64,000 bases of DNA from Hydrogenophilus thiooxidans. Its GTDB lineage: Bacteria > Pseudomonadota > Gammaproteobacteria > Burkholderiales > Rhodocyclaceae. The position numbers and the translations under genes were made by a program. Position 1 is the first letter of the stretch. Every line of letters begins with the position of its first letter. The notes beneath the pieces were generated by a model. That model was not told where the DNA came from. It saw nothing but the letters and a program-made list of their open reading frames with translations, and ran no database searches. Below, one piece after another: positions 47,810-58,876 of this stretch. Location: contig NZ_JAHLSY010000010.1 of assembly GCF_019049855.1 (NCBI RefSeq), forward strand, positions 1 to 64,000, written 5' to 3'.

Positions 47810-50647
47810 ATGGCTAACGGAAAGGGCTACCGCCAAACCCTCAACCTCCCCGACACGCCGTTCCCCATGCGCGGCGACCTCGCGAAACGTGAACCGGGTT
47901 GGGTCGCGGCGTGGCAAGAGAAACGGCTCTACACACAGATCCGCGAGCGGTGTCGGGGCCGCCTGAAAAAGTTTGTGCTTCACGACGGCCCGCCGTACGC
48001 GAACGGGGATATCCATATCGGCCACGCGGTCAACAAAATCCTCAAAGACATCATCGTCCGCTCGAAAACCCTCGCGGGATACGACGCCCCCTACGTTCCG
48101 GGGTGGGACTGCCATGGGCTGCCCATCGAACACCAGATCGAAAAACGGTACGGGCGCGGCCTACCCGGCAGCGAAGTGCGGCGGCTGTGCCGCGAATTCG
48201 CAGCGGAACAGATCGAACGGCAAAAGCGCGACTTCATCCGCTTGGGGGTGCTCGGTGACTGGGACAACCCCTACCTCACCATGAACTACGCCAACGAAGC
48301 GAACGAAATTCGCGCGCTCGCCCGCCTGGTCGCCGCCGGTTTCGTCGTGCGCGGTCTCAAACCCGTGCATTGGTGCTTCGACTGCGGGTCGGCGCTCGCG
48401 GAAGCGGAGATCGAGTACGAAGAGCGCACCGCTTCGGCAATCGACGTCGCGTTCCCCCTCGACCCGGCGGAACAGGCGCGTGTGGCGCAAGCGTTTGGCC
48501 TTGCCGAAGCGCCGCAGCAGCCGATTCTAGCCGTGATCTGGACCACTACTCCCTGGACGATCCCGGCGAACCAGGCACTCAACGTCCATCCCGAATACCG
48601 GTACGAACTTGTCGCCACCCCGAAAGGGTGCCTGATCCTGGCCGCAGAACTGAAGGATGCGGCATTGGCGCGCTACGGCTTTTCCGCCTCAGAAGTCGAA
48701 ACGCTCGGCGCGTGTCAGGGGGCGGCGCTTGCGCGCGTCACGTTCCGCCATCCGCTCTATGATCGCGCTTCACCCGTCCTGCCCGACACCTACGTCGAGC
48801 TCGCCACCGGCACCGGCATCGTCCATTCGGCCCCCGCCTATGGGGAAGACGACTTCCGCGTCTGGATCGCCGCGGGTTTCCCCCAAGAGGCGATCCTCAC
48901 TCCGGTTCAAGGCGACGGGCGCTTCGCCCCTGATCTGCCGGAATTCGGCGGCCTTTCCGTCTGGGAAGCGAACCCGAAGATCGTCGCCGCGCTCGAAGCT
49001 GCCGGGGCGCTGCTTGCGCACGCGCCGATCCGCCACAGTTACCCACACTGTTGGCGCCACAAAACGCCGACGATCTTCCGTGCCACCAACCAGTGGTTCG
49101 TCGCGATGGACCTGCCTCGCCCCGATCCCCTGCGCGACAACCACCCCACCACGTTGCGCGACCGGGCGCTTGCCGGCGTCGATGCCACCCGCTTCTACCC
49201 CGCTTGGGGTAAACAACGGCTGCACGCGATGATCGCGAACCGTCCCGACTGGTGCATCTCACGACAGCGCCACTGGGGCGTCCCGATCCCCTTCTTCGTC
49301 CACAAGCAGACAGGGGCGCTTCACCCGCGCACCGTCGAACTCATGGAAGCGGTTGCGCAACGCGTGGAACAGGAGGGCATCGAAGCGTGGTTTACACTCG
49401 ACCCTGCAGAGCTTCTGGGAGACGAAGCGCGCGACTACGAAAAAGTCACCGACACCCTCGACGTCTGGTTCGACTCCGGCACCACGCACCTGCACGTCTT
49501 GCGTGGCTCCCATCCCGAGCTCGGCCACCCTGCGGCGATGTACCTCGAAGGGTCCGACCAGCACCGCGGGTGGTTCCACTCGTCGCTCCTCACCGGTTGT
49601 GCGATCGACGGTCGCCCCCCTTACGACGCGCTCCTCACCCACGGCTTCGTCGTCGACGGGCAAGGGCGCAAGATGAGCAAATCGCGCGGCAACGTCGTCG
49701 CGCCGCAAGAGGTGTGTGACACCCTCGGCGCCGACATCCTGCGCCTCTGGGTCGCCAGCACCGACTATTCCGGTGAGCTCACCATCTCGAAAGAGATCCT
49801 GCAACGGGTCGTCGAAGTCTACCGCCGGTTGCGCAACACTTTGCGCTTCATGCTCGCGAACATCGCCGACTTCGACCCGACGCGCGAAGCGGTCGCGCCA
49901 GAGGCGCTCGTCGACCTCGACCGCTGGGCGATCCTGGCAACCGCAACGGCGCAACAGCAGATCACCGACGCGTACGAGGCGATGGAGTTTCACCGCGTCG
50001 TCCAGACGATGATGCACTTTGCCTCGGAAACGCTTGGGGCGTTCTACCTCGACGTCCTCAAAGACCGCCTCTACACCACCCCCGCGCAAGGACACCCGCG
50101 CAAAAGCGCCCAGACCGCGATCACCCACATCCTGCATGCGTTCGTCCGCTGGATGGCGCCAATTTTGCCATTCACCGCGGAAGAGGTCTGGGAACACCTC
50201 ACCGGCAACCCCGAAGAGAGTGTGATGTTCCACACCTGGTACGAACTGCCCGCAATCCCCGACGCCGACGCAGTGCGCGAACGCTGGCACTGGGTGCTCG
50301 ATACCCGCGAACGGGTCACCAAAGCGATCGAAGCAAAACGCGAAGCGGGCGAAATCGGCGCAAACCTCGAAGCGGAGATCACCCTCTTTGCCGCCGGGGC
50401 GCGGTACCAAGCCTTGGCAGCGCTTGGGCGCGAACTCCACTTCCCGTACATCGTCTCGCGCGCCGAAGTGGTCGAAGTGGCGACCGCGGAGGAAGAGCGG
50501 GTCGAAGCACGCAAATCGCCGCACGGGAAATGCGCACGCTGCTGGCACTACGAACCCGACGTCGGCAGCGACCCGGCGCACCCCGACCTCTGCGGCCGCT
50601 GCCAAACCAACCTCACGGGTTCTGGAGAAACCCGGCTGTGGGCATAA
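47810..50647 (+). CDS. ileS: Isoleucyl-tRNA synthetase
   Basis: Class I synthetase charging tRNA-Ile. It has 945 aa. The HIGH-type motif is in [18 protein letters not shown] (about 63-80). The editing (CP1) domain follows with [15 protein letters not shown] near 244, and KMSKS is at about 622-626 ([10 protein letters not shown]). C-terminal zinc motifs are CARCWHYEP and CGRCQTNL (about 908-935). TTAGGAG precedes the ATG. The C-terminal codons overlap the lspA start by 10 nt. Confidence 0.98.
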   Translation: MANGKGYRQTLNLPDTPFPMRGDLAKREPGWVAAWQEKRLYTQIRERCRGRLKKFVLHDGPPYANGDIHIGHAVNKILKDIIVRSKTLAGYDAPYVPGWDCHGLPIEHQIEKRYGRGLPGSEVRRLCREFAAEQIERQKRDFIRLGVLGDWDNPYLTMNYANEANEIRALARLVAAGFVVRGLKPVHWCFDCGSALAEAEIEYEERTASAIDVAFPLDPAEQARVAQAFGLAEAPQQPILAVIWTTTPWTIPANQALNVHPEYRYELVATPKGCLILAAELKDAALARYGFSASEVETLGACQGAALARVTFRHPLYDRASPVLPDTYVELATGTGIVHSAPAYGEDDFRVWIAAGFPQEAILTPVQGDGRFAPDLPEFGGLSVWEANPKIVAALEAAGALLAHAPIRHSYPHCWRHKTPTIFRATNQWFVAMDLPRPDPLRDNHPTTLRDRALAGVDATRFYPAWGKQRLHAMIANRPDWCISRQRHWGVPIPFFVHKQTGALHPRTVELMEAVAQRVEQEGIEAWFTLDPAELLGDEARDYEKVTDTLDVWFDSGTTHLHVLRGSHPELGHPAAMYLEGSDQHRGWFHSSLLTGCAIDGRPPYDALLTHGFVVDGQGRKMSKSRGNVVAPQEVCDTLGADILRLWVASTDYSGELTISKEILQRVVEVYRRLRNTLRFMLANIADFDPTREAVAPEALVDLDRWAILATATAQQQITDAYEAMEFHRVVQTMMHFASETLGAFYLDVLKDRLYTTPAQGHPRKSAQTAITHILHAFVRWMAPILPFTAEEVWEHLTGNPEESVMFHTWYELPAIPDADAVRERWHWVLDTRERVTKAIEAKREAGEIGANLEAEITLFAAGARYQALAALGRELHFPYIVSRAEVVEVATAEEERVEARKSPHGKCARCWHYEPDVGSDPAHPDLCGRCQTNLTGSGETRLWA

Positions 50648-51153
50648 ACCCCGCGTTTCCCGAACCCGCACCCTCCGTGCCATCGGGGACGGCGGCAACG
50701 CGCCGCCTTCGGGTCGTAGGCATCGCGGCGCTGGTTTTCGCGCTCGACCAACTGAGCAAATGGATCATCGCGGCAACCATACCCACGGGCGAAGCGCTTG
50801 TTGTCACCCCCTTCTTCCAACTCGTCTCCGTCTACAACCCGGGCGCGGCGTTCAGCTTCCTTGCCGGCGCCGCGGGCTGGCAGCGGTGGTTCTTTTTAGC
50901 GATCGCCCTTGCCGTCTCGCTTTGGCTGCTGTGGGAAGCGGGCACCGCCACCCGCAAAACCCTCTTGACCGCGTACGGTATGATCGTGGGTGGCGCACTC
51001 GGCAATGCTTGGGATCGCGTCGCCCACGGCGCCGTCCACGACTTCCTGCTCTTTCACTACCGCGCGTGGCACTGGCCCGCCTTCAACCTTGCCGACAGCG
51101 CGATTACCCTTGGCGTGGCGTTGCTCCTCTGGCATCTCAGGAAAGACCGATGA
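50638..51153 (+). CDS. lspA: Lipoprotein signal peptidase (signal peptidase II)
   Basis: Aspartyl membrane protease that cleaves prolipoproteins. It has 171 aa from a GTG inside the ileS end. Four membrane helices are present. Conserved blocks are ALDQLSKW (about 38-45), [11 protein letters not shown] (about 71-81) and the catalytic Asp pair in [15 protein letters not shown] and FNLADSAI (about 122 and 150). TCTGGAG lies about 11 nt before the GTG. It overlaps the next gene by 4 nt. Confidence 0.96.
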   Translation: MGINPAFPEPAPSVPSGTAATRRLRVVGIAALVFALDQLSKWIIAATIPTGEALVVTPFFQLVSVYNPGAAFSFLAGAAGWQRWFFLAIALAVSLWLLWEAGTATRKTLLTAYGMIVGGALGNAWDRVAHGAVHDFLLFHYRAWHWPAFNLADSAITLGVALLLWHLRKDR

Positions 51154-51632
51154 ACGAACCCCTTACCCCGGCGAACGCGTCGCACTCAAAACCCGACACC
51201 GACGCCCCGGCATGTGTCGCACCGCACCATCTGGTGACGCTCCACTACCGCATCACGTTAGAGAACGGCGTCCCGATGGTGAGTACCTTCGAAGCGACGC
51301 CGGCAACGTTGCAACTGGGCGACGGCACCCTGGCCCCGCAATTCGAACGACTCCTCGTCGGCCTGCCCGTTGGCAGCCGCCACATCTTCACCCTACCGCC
51401 GGAAGCGGCGTTCGGGCCGCGCCGCGACGACCTGATCGAACGGGTTCGTCGCGCCGATTTTCCCGACGACACCGCCGCAGTGGGCACGATCCTCTCGTTC
51501 GCGGCACCCGACGGTTCCCGTTACGCGGGTGTCGTCGTGGAACTCGACGACGAATGGGGGGTCGTCGATTTCAACCACCCGCTGGCGGGCAAGACCATTC
51601 GCTTCGAAGTCGAAATCATCGGAGTCTGCTGA
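51150..51632 (+). CDS. fkpB: FKBP-type peptidyl-prolyl isomerase (SlpA/FkpB family)
   Basis: A 160-aa SlyD/SlpA-type isomerase and chaperone. After a ~27-residue extra N-terminal segment come [56 protein letters not shown] and [20 protein letters not shown], the two-part FKBP with an inserted flap. Its place between lspA and ispH is the same as in E. coli. The ATG overlaps the lspA stop. Confidence 0.94.
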   Translation: MNEPLTPANASHSKPDTDAPACVAPHHLVTLHYRITLENGVPMVSTFEATPATLQLGDGTLAPQFERLLVGLPVGSRHIFTLPPEAAFGPRRDDLIERVRRADFPDDTAAVGTILSFAAPDGSRYAGVVVELDDEWGVVDFNHPLAGKTIRFEVEIIGVC

Positions 51633-51633
51633 C

Positions 51634-52581
51634 GTGACCGCACCGACCCATCGACCCACCATTGCGCTCCTTGCCAATCCACGCGGCTTCTGTGCCGGTG
51701 TCGACCGGGCGATCGCGATCGTCGAAGAGGCACTGAAGCGTTTCGGCCCCCCGGTTTATGTCCGCCACGAAGTCGTGCACAACCGTCACGTCGTCGACGG
51801 GCTCAAAGCCCGCGGCGCGGTCTTCGTCGAAACCCTTGCCGACGTTCCGGACGATGCGGTGGTGATCTTCAGCGCCCACGGCGTCTCGCAAGCGGTGCGC
51901 GAAGAGGCAGCGGCGCGCGGGCTCAAGGTTCTCGATGCCACCTGTCCGCTCGTCACCAAAGTCCACCTCGAAGTCCAGCGCCTTTACCGCGCCGGTTACC
52001 AGATCGTGATGATCGGCCATGCCGGTCACCCCGAAGTCGAAGGAACGATGGGGCAAGTTCCAGACCGCGTCTGGCTGGTCGAAAACGAACGTGATGTCGC
52101 CAACCTCCCGGAATTGGGCGACCGGGTCGCCTTCGTCACCCAAACCACCCTTTCGGTCGACGACGCCCGCCGCATCGTCGCGGCCCTCACCGCACGCTTT
52201 CCCCACATCGTCGGCCCCAAGAAAGACGACATCTGCTACGCGACGCAAAACCGGCAAGACGCCGTGCGCACGCTCGCAACCGCAACCGACCTCGTGCTCG
52301 TGATCGGCTCGAAGAACAGTTCCAACTCCAACCGTCTGCGCGAAGTCGCCGCAAGCTGTGGCGTCCCCGCCTACCTGATCGACGGCCCAGACGACATCGA
52401 CCCGACGTGGCTAAACGGCGCAACACGCATCGGCATCACCGCGGGCGCCTCGGCGCCTGAGGCGCTCGTCACCGCGGTGACCGACCGTCTGCGCGCGTTG
52501 GGCATCACTGCGATCCAAGAAAGCGACGGCATTCGCGAAACGGTCCATTTTCCCTTACCGAAGGAGCTCGTCGATGCGTGA
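51634..52581 (+). CDS. ispH: 4-hydroxy-3-methylbut-2-enyl diphosphate reductase
   Basis: Last enzyme of the MEP isoprenoid route, a [4Fe-4S] reductase giving IPP and DMAPP. It has 315 aa from a GTG with GGAG upstream, 1 nt after the fkpB stop. The three cluster cysteines lie in [25 protein letters not shown] and [13 protein letters not shown]. The catalytic Glu region is [11 protein letters not shown]. It overlaps xseB by 8 nt. It works downstream of Dxs, encoded 1.2 kb away. Confidence 0.97.
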   Translation: MTAPTHRPTIALLANPRGFCAGVDRAIAIVEEALKRFGPPVYVRHEVVHNRHVVDGLKARGAVFVETLADVPDDAVVIFSAHGVSQAVREEAAARGLKVLDATCPLVTKVHLEVQRLYRAGYQIVMIGHAGHPEVEGTMGQVPDRVWLVENERDVANLPELGDRVAFVTQTTLSVDDARRIVAALTARFPHIVGPKKDDICYATQNRQDAVRTLATATDLVLVIGSKNSSNSNRLREVAASCGVPAYLIDGPDDIDPTWLNGATRIGITAGASAPEALVTAVTDRLRALGITAIQESDGIRETVHFPLPKELVDA

Positions 52582-52885
52582 CGACACCGCCGCGCGCACC
52601 CCTGAAGCGATCGACCGACTCGATTTCGAAACCGCACTCAAACAGCTGGAAGGCATCGTCGCCGCATTGGAAAGCGGCCATCTGCCGCTCGAGCAGGCGC
52701 TCACCCAATATGAGACGGGCGTGCGCCTCGTGCACCACGCCCGAACGCTGCTGCAAGCCGCCGAAGAGCGGTTGGTGCGCATCGAATCGCTCCACCGCCA
52801 GACGGCAGCGGCGGAAAACGGCGCGACGCGTCTCGCGAACGAATCCACCCCCGCCACCGATGACAGCGACGACATCCCTTTTTGA
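52574..52885 (+). CDS. xseB: Exodeoxyribonuclease VII small subunit
   Basis: A 103-aa protein. The conserved helical-hairpin core is [20 protein letters not shown], then [20 protein letters not shown] (about 18-58), followed by an acidic, low-complexity tail. The small subunit assembles with XseA, which is not in this window. It overlaps ispH (8 nt) and ispA (26 nt), giving the conserved xseB-ispA-dxs cluster. Confidence 0.93.
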   Translation: MRDDTAARTPEAIDRLDFETALKQLEGIVAALESGHLPLEQALTQYETGVRLVHHARTLLQAAEERLVRIESLHRQTAAAENGATRLANESTPATDDSDDIPF

Positions 52886-53762
52886 CCCGGCCCGCTTCGA
52901 AGCCGCGCTCGAACACGCGCTCACGGCAAGCGCGAGTCTCAGCCCGCGGCTACTCGCCGCGATGCGCCATGCGCTCCTGGCCCCCGGCAAACGGTTGCGC
53001 CCCCAACTCGTCTTCGCCGCTGGCGCGCTCACCCAGGCATCCGCCGAAGCGCTCACCCCCTTTGCTGTTGCGGTCGAACTCATCCACACCTACTCGCTCA
53101 TTCACGACGACCTCCCCGCGATGGACGACGACGCGCTGCGCCGCGGCCGCCCCACCGTTCACGTCGCGTTCGACGAAGCCACTGCGATCCTTGCCGGGGA
53201 CGCGCTACAAGCGCTCGCGTTCGAAACGCTCGCCATCACACCGGAACTCACGCTCGAACAGCGGATGCGGCTCGTCGGGCTCCTTGCGCACGCCGCCGGC
53301 GCGGGCGGCATGGTCGGCGGACAAGCACTCGATATCGAAGCGGAGCGCTTCCCGTCCACAGCTGCGCCCGAAAGCGACGCGTTGACCGCGCTCGAGCGAC
53401 TCCACCGCGGCAAAACCGGCGCGCTCATCGAAGCGGCGGTGATCGGTGGTGCGCTCTGCGGCCCCAAAGTCAAACGTACCCTACTGGAAACCCTGGCGCC
53501 GCTCGCCGCGCAACTGGGGTTGGCGTTCCAAATCGTGGACGACCTGCTCGACGCCACGAGCGACGCGACCACGCTCGGCAAAACGCCCGGCAAAGACGCA
53601 CGACAGGGCAAACAGACCTTCGTCACCCTGCTCGGTGAACGTGCGGCGCGCGAACGACTCCGCACCCTCCAACGACAGATCGACGCAGCGATTGCCGCGC
53701 TCGGCCGTGATGCGGCGCCGCTCGCCACAGTCGCACGGCACGTGATCGAACGCAACCGATGA
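52860..53762 (+). CDS. ispA: Farnesyl diphosphate synthase
   Basis: Short-chain trans-prenyl transferase that extends IPP and DMAPP to FPP. It has 300 aa. The first Asp-rich motif is [15 protein letters not shown] (about 82-96) and the second is [13 protein letters not shown] (about 222-234), with [11 protein letters not shown] and the [15 protein letters not shown] segment. The start ATG at 52860 lies inside the xseB tail. It overlaps dxs by 4 nt. Confidence 0.96.
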   Translation: MTATTSLFDPARFEAALEHALTASASLSPRLLAAMRHALLAPGKRLRPQLVFAAGALTQASAEALTPFAVAVELIHTYSLIHDDLPAMDDDALRRGRPTVHVAFDEATAILAGDALQALAFETLAITPELTLEQRMRLVGLLAHAAGAGGMVGGQALDIEAERFPSTAAPESDALTALERLHRGKTGALIEAAVIGGALCGPKVKRTLLETLAPLAAQLGLAFQIVDDLLDATSDATTLGKTPGKDARQGKQTFVTLLGERAARERLRTLQRQIDAAIAALGRDAAPLATVARHVIERNR

Positions 53763-55666
53763 GGCCACCCCCTATGGAACCTGCAGCGCTTGCGATCCGC
53801 TTCCCGCTTCTTGCCCGTATCGACACGCCGGAGGATTTGCGCAGAGTGCCCAAAGAGCGACTGCCGGAATTGGCCGCGGAACTGCGCACCTTCATTTTGG
53901 AATCGGTCGCGAAAACCGGCGGGCACCTCGCCTCCAACCTCGGCGCGGTCGAACTCACCATCGCGCTCCATTACGTCTATGACACCCCGTTCGACCGCCT
54001 GGTCTGGGACGTCGGCCACCAATGCTACCCGCACAAGATCCTCACAGGGCGGCGCGACCGTTTTCACACCCTGCGCCAATGGGGGGGGATCGCCGGCTTT
54101 CCCAAGCGGGACGAAAGCCCGTACGACACCTTCGGTGTTGGCCACTCCTCGACCTCGATCTCCGCAGCGCTCGGCATGGCGGTCGCTGCGAAAGCGCGTG
54201 GTGAATCGCGTCACGTAGTCGCGGTGATCGGTGACGGCGCGATGTCGGCGGGCATGGCATTCGAAGCGCTCAACAACGCCGGGGATATGGAAGGCATCGA
54301 CCTCACCGTGATCCTCAACGACAACGAGATGTCGATCTCGCCGCCGGTCGGTGCACTCACCAAGATCCTGGCGCGGCTCCTCACGGGCGAACCGTACCGC
54401 ACCGCACGTGAGATCGGCTCGTCGCTCCTTGCGGCGGCGCCGCCCCTCAAAGCGTTCGCGCGGCGGGTCGAAGAACACATGATCGGGATGCTCACCCCGG
54501 GCACCCTGTTCGAAGAGTTCGGCTTTCGTTACATCGGGCCGATCGACGGCCACGATCTCACCACGCTCGTCCCTACGCTGGAAAATTTACGGGAAACAGG
54601 GGGACTACAGTTCGTCCACGTCGTCACCAAAAAGGGACACGGCTACAAACTGGCCGAAGCCGACCCGATCCGCTACCACGGCGTCAGCCGCTTCGACCCG
54701 AAGGCAGGGCTTCCCGAACCTGCCCCCCTACCGGCACCCGCGAAGCCGCCCACCTACACCGAAGTCTTCGGCAAGTGGCTCTGCGCGATGGCCGAACGCG
54801 ATCCCCTTCTCATCGGCATCACCCCCGCGATGCGCGAGGGCTCCGGGCTGGTCGCGTTCTCCGAGCGCTTTCCCAACCGTTATTTCGACGTCGGCATCGC
54901 CGAACAGCATGCGGTCACCTTCGCCGCGGGGCTCGCCTGCGAAGGCTTCCACCCCGTGGTCGCGATCTACTCCACCTTCCTGCAACGCGCCTACGACCAA
55001 CTCATCCACGACGTCGCGTTACAAAACCTCAACGTCACCTTCGCGATCGACCGTGGCGGTCTGGTGGGTGCCGACGGCCCCACCCACCACGGCGCGTTCG
55101 ACCTCTCCTACCTCTCCTGCATCCCCAACCTGATCGTGATGGCCCCCTCCGACGAAGCGGAGTGTTGGCGCCTGCTCACCACCGCCTACACCTACGAGGG
55201 CCCCGCAGCGGTGCGTTACCCCCGCGGTACCGGCCCTGGCGCGCCGCTACCGACCGCACTCGAACCGCTGCCCATCGGCAAAGCGCGGGTGGTCCGCGAA
55301 GGCAAGCGCCTGGCGATCCTCGCGTTCGGCGCCCCGCTCGCCGCAGCGCGGCCCGTTGCGGAAGCACTCGACGCGACGCTCGTCGATATGCGCTTCGTCA
55401 AACCGCTCGACGCGGAACTGCTCGATGCGCTCTGCGAAACCCACGATCTGTTCGTCACCGTCGAAGAGAACGCGGTGATCGGGGGTGCTGGCAGCGAAGT
55501 GGCGCGCCTGCTCGAATCGCGCCCCACCCCCCCGCGCCTCTTGCGCTTGGGACTTGCCGACCGATTCTACCCCCACGGCGACCCGCAGAAACTGCTGGCA
55601 TGCGCAGGACTCGATAGCGAAAGCCTGCACCGGGCGATTGACGATTTCTATCGAACTTCGCCTTGA
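53759..55666 (+). CDS. dxs: 1-deoxy-D-xylulose-5-phosphate synthase
   Basis: TPP enzyme condensing pyruvate and glyceraldehyde 3-phosphate to DXP, feeding isoprenoids, thiamine and PdxJ. It has 635 aa from the ATG overlapping the ispA stop; an ATG 15 nt later has GAGG at good spacing and is a rival. Motifs are [20 protein letters not shown], the TPP motif [19 protein letters not shown] (about 156-174), the catalytic Glu in [14 protein letters not shown] and a C-terminal transketolase domain. The folE2 promoter overlaps the stop codon. Confidence 0.97.
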   Translation: MRPPPMEPAALAIRFPLLARIDTPEDLRRVPKERLPELAAELRTFILESVAKTGGHLASNLGAVELTIALHYVYDTPFDRLVWDVGHQCYPHKILTGRRDRFHTLRQWGGIAGFPKRDESPYDTFGVGHSSTSISAALGMAVAAKARGESRHVVAVIGDGAMSAGMAFEALNNAGDMEGIDLTVILNDNEMSISPPVGALTKILARLLTGEPYRTAREIGSSLLAAAPPLKAFARRVEEHMIGMLTPGTLFEEFGFRYIGPIDGHDLTTLVPTLENLRETGGLQFVHVVTKKGHGYKLAEADPIRYHGVSRFDPKAGLPEPAPLPAPAKPPTYTEVFGKWLCAMAERDPLLIGITPAMREGSGLVAFSERFPNRYFDVGIAEQHAVTFAAGLACEGFHPVVAIYSTFLQRAYDQLIHDVALQNLNVTFAIDRGGLVGADGPTHHGAFDLSYLSCIPNLIVMAPSDEAECWRLLTTAYTYEGPAAVRYPRGTGPGAPLPTALEPLPIGKARVVREGKRLAILAFGAPLAAARPVAEALDATLVDMRFVKPLDAELLDALCETHDLFVTVEENAVIGGAGSEVARLLESRPTPPRLLRLGLADRFYPHGDPQKLLACAGLDSESLHRAIDDFYRTSP

Positions 55667-55691
55667 CTTCGCGGTCGGAAACAGGTAAAAA
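55663..55691 (+). promoter_or_regulatory. folE2 promoter
   Basis: TTGACT (55663-55668), 17-bp spacer, TAAAAA (55686-55691). The -35 box contains the dxs stop codon. The leader of about 38 nt ends with AAGGAACGGCCC before the folE2 ATG. No Zur-type palindrome was seen. Confidence 0.65.
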
Positions 55692-55735
55692 ATCCTACGA
55701 AAACAGTCAACAAATCAACCCACAAGGAACGGCCC

Positions 55736-56554
55736 ATGACTGAGATCGCCCAACCGCCACTTGCCGACGTCGCCCACGAAATGCCGGACGTTCAAGGTTC
55801 GGCCGACCACCGCAACCTCGACATCGACCGGGTTGGCATCAAAAGCATCCGCCACCCAATACGCGTCTCCGACCGCAGCGGCGGCGTGCAACACACCGTG
55901 GCCACCTTCAACATGTATGTCGGGTTGCCGCGCCACTTCAAAGGCACCCACATGTCGCGCTTCGTCGAGATCCTCAACCAGCAAGAGCGCGAACTGTCGG
56001 TGGAATCGTTCGAGCCGATGCTCCGCCACATGGTCGAACGGCTCGAAGCCGCCACTGGGCGTGTCGAGATGACCTTCCCCTATTTCGTCCTCAAAAAAGC
56101 GCCGGTCTCGGGCGTCGAAAGCCTGATGGACTACGACGTCACCTTCATCGGCGAGATCGACGAAAGCAACCAGTACCGCTTCACCCTGACAGTGGTCGTA
56201 CCGGTCACCTCACTCTGCCCCTGTTCAAAAAAAATCTCGGAGCGCGGTGCGCACAACCAGCGCAGCCACATCACGATCACCGCAACGCTCGCGGATCATG
56301 TCTGGATCGAAGAACTGATCGACATCGCCGAAACCGAAGCCAGCTGCCAGCTCTACGGACTCCTCAAACGGCCCGACGAAAAATATGTCACCGAGTACGC
56401 GTACGACCACCCCAAATTCGTCGAAGATCTGGTGCGCGACGTCGCTGCGCGCCTCAATCGTGATCCCAGAGTCGTCCGCTACGTGGTCGAATCGGAAAAC
56501 TTCGAATCGATCCACAACCACTCGGCCTACGCGCTCATCGAAGGGCCGAAATAA
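55736..56554 (+). CDS. folE2: GTP cyclohydrolase FolE2
   Basis: Type IB GTP cyclohydrolase making 7,8-dihydroneopterin triphosphate, first step to folate and to queuosine precursors. It has 272 aa. Family segments are [30 protein letters not shown] and the metal-site motif [20 protein letters not shown]. FolE2 can use metals other than zinc. The bacterium may rely on it instead of FolE; no folE is seen here. The dxs-folE2 neighbourhood recurs in betaproteobacteria. Confidence 0.95.
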   Translation: MTEIAQPPLADVAHEMPDVQGSADHRNLDIDRVGIKSIRHPIRVSDRSGGVQHTVATFNMYVGLPRHFKGTHMSRFVEILNQQERELSVESFEPMLRHMVERLEAATGRVEMTFPYFVLKKAPVSGVESLMDYDVTFIGEIDESNQYRFTLTVVVPVTSLCPCSKKISERGAHNQRSHITITATLADHVWIEELIDIAETEASCQLYGLLKRPDEKYVTEYAYDHPKFVEDLVRDVAARLNRDPRVVRYVVESENFESIHNHSAYALIEGPK

Positions 56555-56617
56555 CGCACCGCGGGGCAAAGACCAGCCACACCCGCCGTGGCAGGTTTTT
56601 CTGAATGAATCCATGAA

Positions 56618-56644
56618 AAAGGCCACCGCCAACCGGTGGCCTTT
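56618..56644. terminator. Bidirectional terminator between folE2 and the BI-1 gene
   Basis: GGCCACCG and CGGTGGCC form an 8-bp stem with a 5-nt loop, flanked by AAAAA on the left and TTT on the right. It can serve both folE2 (plus) and the convergent BI-1 gene (minus), whose T-run would be the complement of the AAAAA. Confidence 0.75.
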
Positions 56645-56672
56645 CGCGCTTTGGCAATCAGGATACGCTCCT

Positions 56673-57437
56673 TTACTCGTCGCTATTCAGCACCCCCAAC
56701 AAGTGCAGCAGGCTCGTGAAGAGATTATAAATGCTGACAAAGAGGGCGACCGTGGCCAAGATATAGTTCGTCTCTCCTCCGCGGACGATCTGATTCACCT
56801 CGAAGAGGATGAATCCCGCCATCAACAGGACGAACGCGGCCGAAACCGTGAGCGACAGCGCCGGGATTGCGAAGAAAATCGCCGCCAAGCCGGCCAAGAA
56901 CGCCACCAAAACGCCGACGAAGAGAAACCCGCCCAGGAAGGAAAGGTCGCGCTTCGTCGTCGACGCGTAGGCGGCTAGCGCCAAGAAGATCACCGCCGTT
57001 CCCGCAAACGCTTGGAAGATGATCTCCGGGCCATGGGGCAACTTCAAATAGGCCGAAAGGATCGGCCCCAGGGTGTAGCCCATAAAACCGGTAAGCGCAA
57101 AGACCGCAACGATCCCGGCCGGACGGTTTGCCAGTTTATGGACCAGGAAGAGCAACCCGAAATAACCGATCAGCGTCACGAGGATCCCGGGATGGGGCAA
57201 CCCCAGCACCATCGCCGCGCCGGCGGTCAGCGCAGAAAAGCCCAGCGTCAACGACAACAATAGGAAAGTGTTGCGCAGCACCTTCTGTGCTCGGGCGGTA
57301 TCGACGCGCGATGCCACCGACGAAAACGTCGGTTCGCTCGGCGTCGCCCCGTCGCGTGCCTGACACAGCGCTTCCAACTCTTCCCACGTCAGCGTCCGGC
57401 CCGTTGCCGAACGGTTTTGCTCAGAAGGAACGTTCAT
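56673..57437 (-). CDS. Bax inhibitor-1 family membrane protein (YccA/YbhL type)
   Basis: A 254-aa protein with seven predicted membrane helices after a ~55-residue soluble N-terminus. Helices include TFLLLSLTLGFSALTAGAAM, FGLLFLVHKLANRPAGIVAV and the C-terminal SIYNLFTSLLHLLGVL. The conserved acidic pair near the C-terminus (FEVNQIV and NSDE) fits the BI-1 pH-gated leak family. In E. coli YccA inhibits FtsH. The start at 57437 is the second ATG after AAAGGAGGT. HPF-like gene lies 41 bp upstream. Confidence 0.9.
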   Translation of the reverse strand: MNVPSEQNRSATGRTLTWEELEALCQARDGATPSEPTFSSVASRVDTARAQKVLRNTFLLLSLTLGFSALTAGAAMVLGLPHPGILVTLIGYFGLLFLVHKLANRPAGIVAVFALTGFMGYTLGPILSAYLKLPHGPEIIFQAFAGTAVIFLALAAYASTTKRDLSFLGGFLFVGVLVAFLAGLAAIFFAIPALSLTVSAAFVLLMAGFILFEVNQIVRGGETNYILATVALFVSIYNLFTSLLHLLGVLNSDE

Positions 57438-57478
57438 CATACCTCCTTTCATTGGTCAAACCCAAAACCCACTATGGT

Positions 57479-57853
57479 TCAGACACCCACCGGGACACTC
57501 TGTTGCAATCGGCGTGCCAGCACCCGCTCGAGTCGCGCAGCGGCTTCGGCAAGCGCCTCACGTGCCGAATGGGCGGTGACCGCGAACACCACCTGCGGCG
57601 AATGGCGCAACCGCATCTGCACGACACACCGTTTCATCAGTACCCCGGTTTCGTCGCGCACATCGAGGAACTTGATCCGCGCCCACGCCACCCGCCCTGT
57701 CACCTGCGCGAGCAAACGGCGAAAACGCCCCTCGACCTCCGGCTGCAATGGCGCGTTGCTCTCAGAGCACACGACTTCTATCGGAAGCCGTTTCAGCGCA
57801 CTTTTCGTCCGCCGCAGACCAAACCACCCTTTTTTCTCTTTGGGTTGTTCCAT
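57479..57853 (-). CDS. HPF/RaiA-like ribosome-associated protein
   Basis: A 124-aa protein. After a basic N-terminus (EKKGWFGLRRTKSALKRLP) comes an alpha/beta domain with ARIKFLDVRDETGVLMKRCV and VTAHSAREALAEAAARLERV, ending in ARRLQQ. This is the order of the HPF/sigma-54 modulation fold (strand with D-x-N/E-G, K-x-C, then a helix of Ala/Leu/Arg). Similarity is clear but remote, so a ribosome-hibernation role is inference. It has AAGGAGA before the ATG and its own strong promoter at 57900-57928. Confidence 0.62.
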   Translation of the reverse strand: MEQPKEKKGWFGLRRTKSALKRLPIEVVCSESNAPLQPEVEGRFRRLLAQVTGRVAWARIKFLDVRDETGVLMKRCVVQMRLRHSPQVVFAVTAHSAREALAEAAARLERVLARRLQQSVPVGV

Positions 57854-57899
57854 TACGCGTATCTCCTTCCGTCCTGCCACGGCTCTGTGGCACATTACT

Positions 57900-57928
57900 T
57901 TTATAGCATCACTCAAAACCCGATACAA
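57900..57928 (-). promoter_or_regulatory. Promoter of the HPF-like gene
   Basis: Minus-strand TTGTAT (57923-57928), 17-bp spacer, TATAAA (57900-57905), giving a leader of about 40 nt. The same AT-rich gap carries TACAAT on the plus strand (57924-57929), which could serve the divergent LysR gene. Confidence 0.75.
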
Positions 57929-57964
57929 TCAGATTTTATTAGACCTTTTGTTCGAAAAAATCGG

Positions 57965-58876
57965 ATGATCAGTCTCAAACAACTCCACCACTTCTGGCTC
58001 ACCGCGCACCGCGGTGGCATCCAACGCGCGGCCGAAGCAAGTGGCCTGGCGCCACAGACCATCAGCGCGCAGATCGCTGCGCTGGAAAACCATTTAGGAC
58101 GACCGCTCTTCGAGCGCCAAGGACGCCGCCTCGTCCTCACCCCCGCAGGAGAACTCACGCTGCAATACGCCGACGAAATCTTGCGCCTCACCGAGGCACT
58201 CGAACAGACGCTTGCCAGCGACCGTCCTACCCTGCGGCTCAAAGTGGGCCTGCTCGACAGCGTGCCCAAGGCCATCGCCGCCTACCTGTTGGCGCCACTT
58301 CGCGCACTCGAGCAGCCGGTCACCCTACACGTGAGCGAAGAACGCTTTGCGCAACTCCTGGGGGCGTTGGCAACAGGAGCGCTCGACCTGATCTTGAGCG
58401 ACATCCCGCCCACGGCCGACCCGGCATTGCCGCTCTTCAGTCAGTGCCTGCTCGATACCCCGGTCGCGTGGTACGGCGCCCCGCGTTGGGGCCCTGGCCC
58501 GATTACGTGGTCGGACCTCACGCACATCCCGCTGCTGCTGCCCGCCGCGCCGACGCATGCGCGCGTCACCCTACTTGCGCAACTCCAGGCACATGGCGTC
58601 ACCCCGACGATCGCGGGCGAATTCGCCGATACGGCACTTCTCGTCGAAATGGCCCGGTTGGGCGATGGCATCTTCACCGCGCCGGAACTCCTGAGCGACG
58701 CACTCTGTCAAGATGGGCGGCTGGTGCCGCTCGGCAACATCGCCGAACTGCACGAGCGCTACTGGCTGATCAGCCACCGCCGCAAACGCCACCATCCGGC
58801 CGTCGTACAATTGAGCCAGACGTTTCGCGCCGCATCCGTGCCGTCATCCGCCCAGCCGACAAAGGAAACCCCCTGA
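57965..58876 (+). CDS. LysR-family regulator, NhaR-like
   Basis: A 303-aa LysR regulator. The N-terminal helix-turn-helix (about 1-60) begins MISLKQLHHFWLTAHRGGIQ and continues with AAEASGLAPQTISAQIAALE and LFERQGRRLVLTPAG, close to NhaR. A substrate-binding domain covers about 90-290. NhaR regulators respond to Na+ or membrane stress in E. coli. It overlaps the downstream CDF exporter by 1 nt (TGATG), so it may co-vary with metal or cation export. No ribosome-binding site is evident. Confidence 0.9.
   Translation: MISLKQLHHFWLTAHRGGIQRAAEASGLAPQTISAQIAALENHLGRPLFERQGRRLVLTPAGELTLQYADEILRLTEALEQTLASDRPTLRLKVGLLDSVPKAIAAYLLAPLRALEQPVTLHVSEERFAQLLGALATGALDLILSDIPPTADPALPLFSQCLLDTPVAWYGAPRWGPGPITWSDLTHIPLLLPAAPTHARVTLLAQLQAHGVTPTIAGEFADTALLVEMARLGDGIFTAPELLSDALCQDGRLVPLGNIAELHERYWLISHRRKRHHPAVVQLSQTFRAASVPSSAQPTKETP

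Noticed and set aside
49259-50698. 479-aa open frame on the minus strand
   Set aside because: Antisense shadow of ileS.
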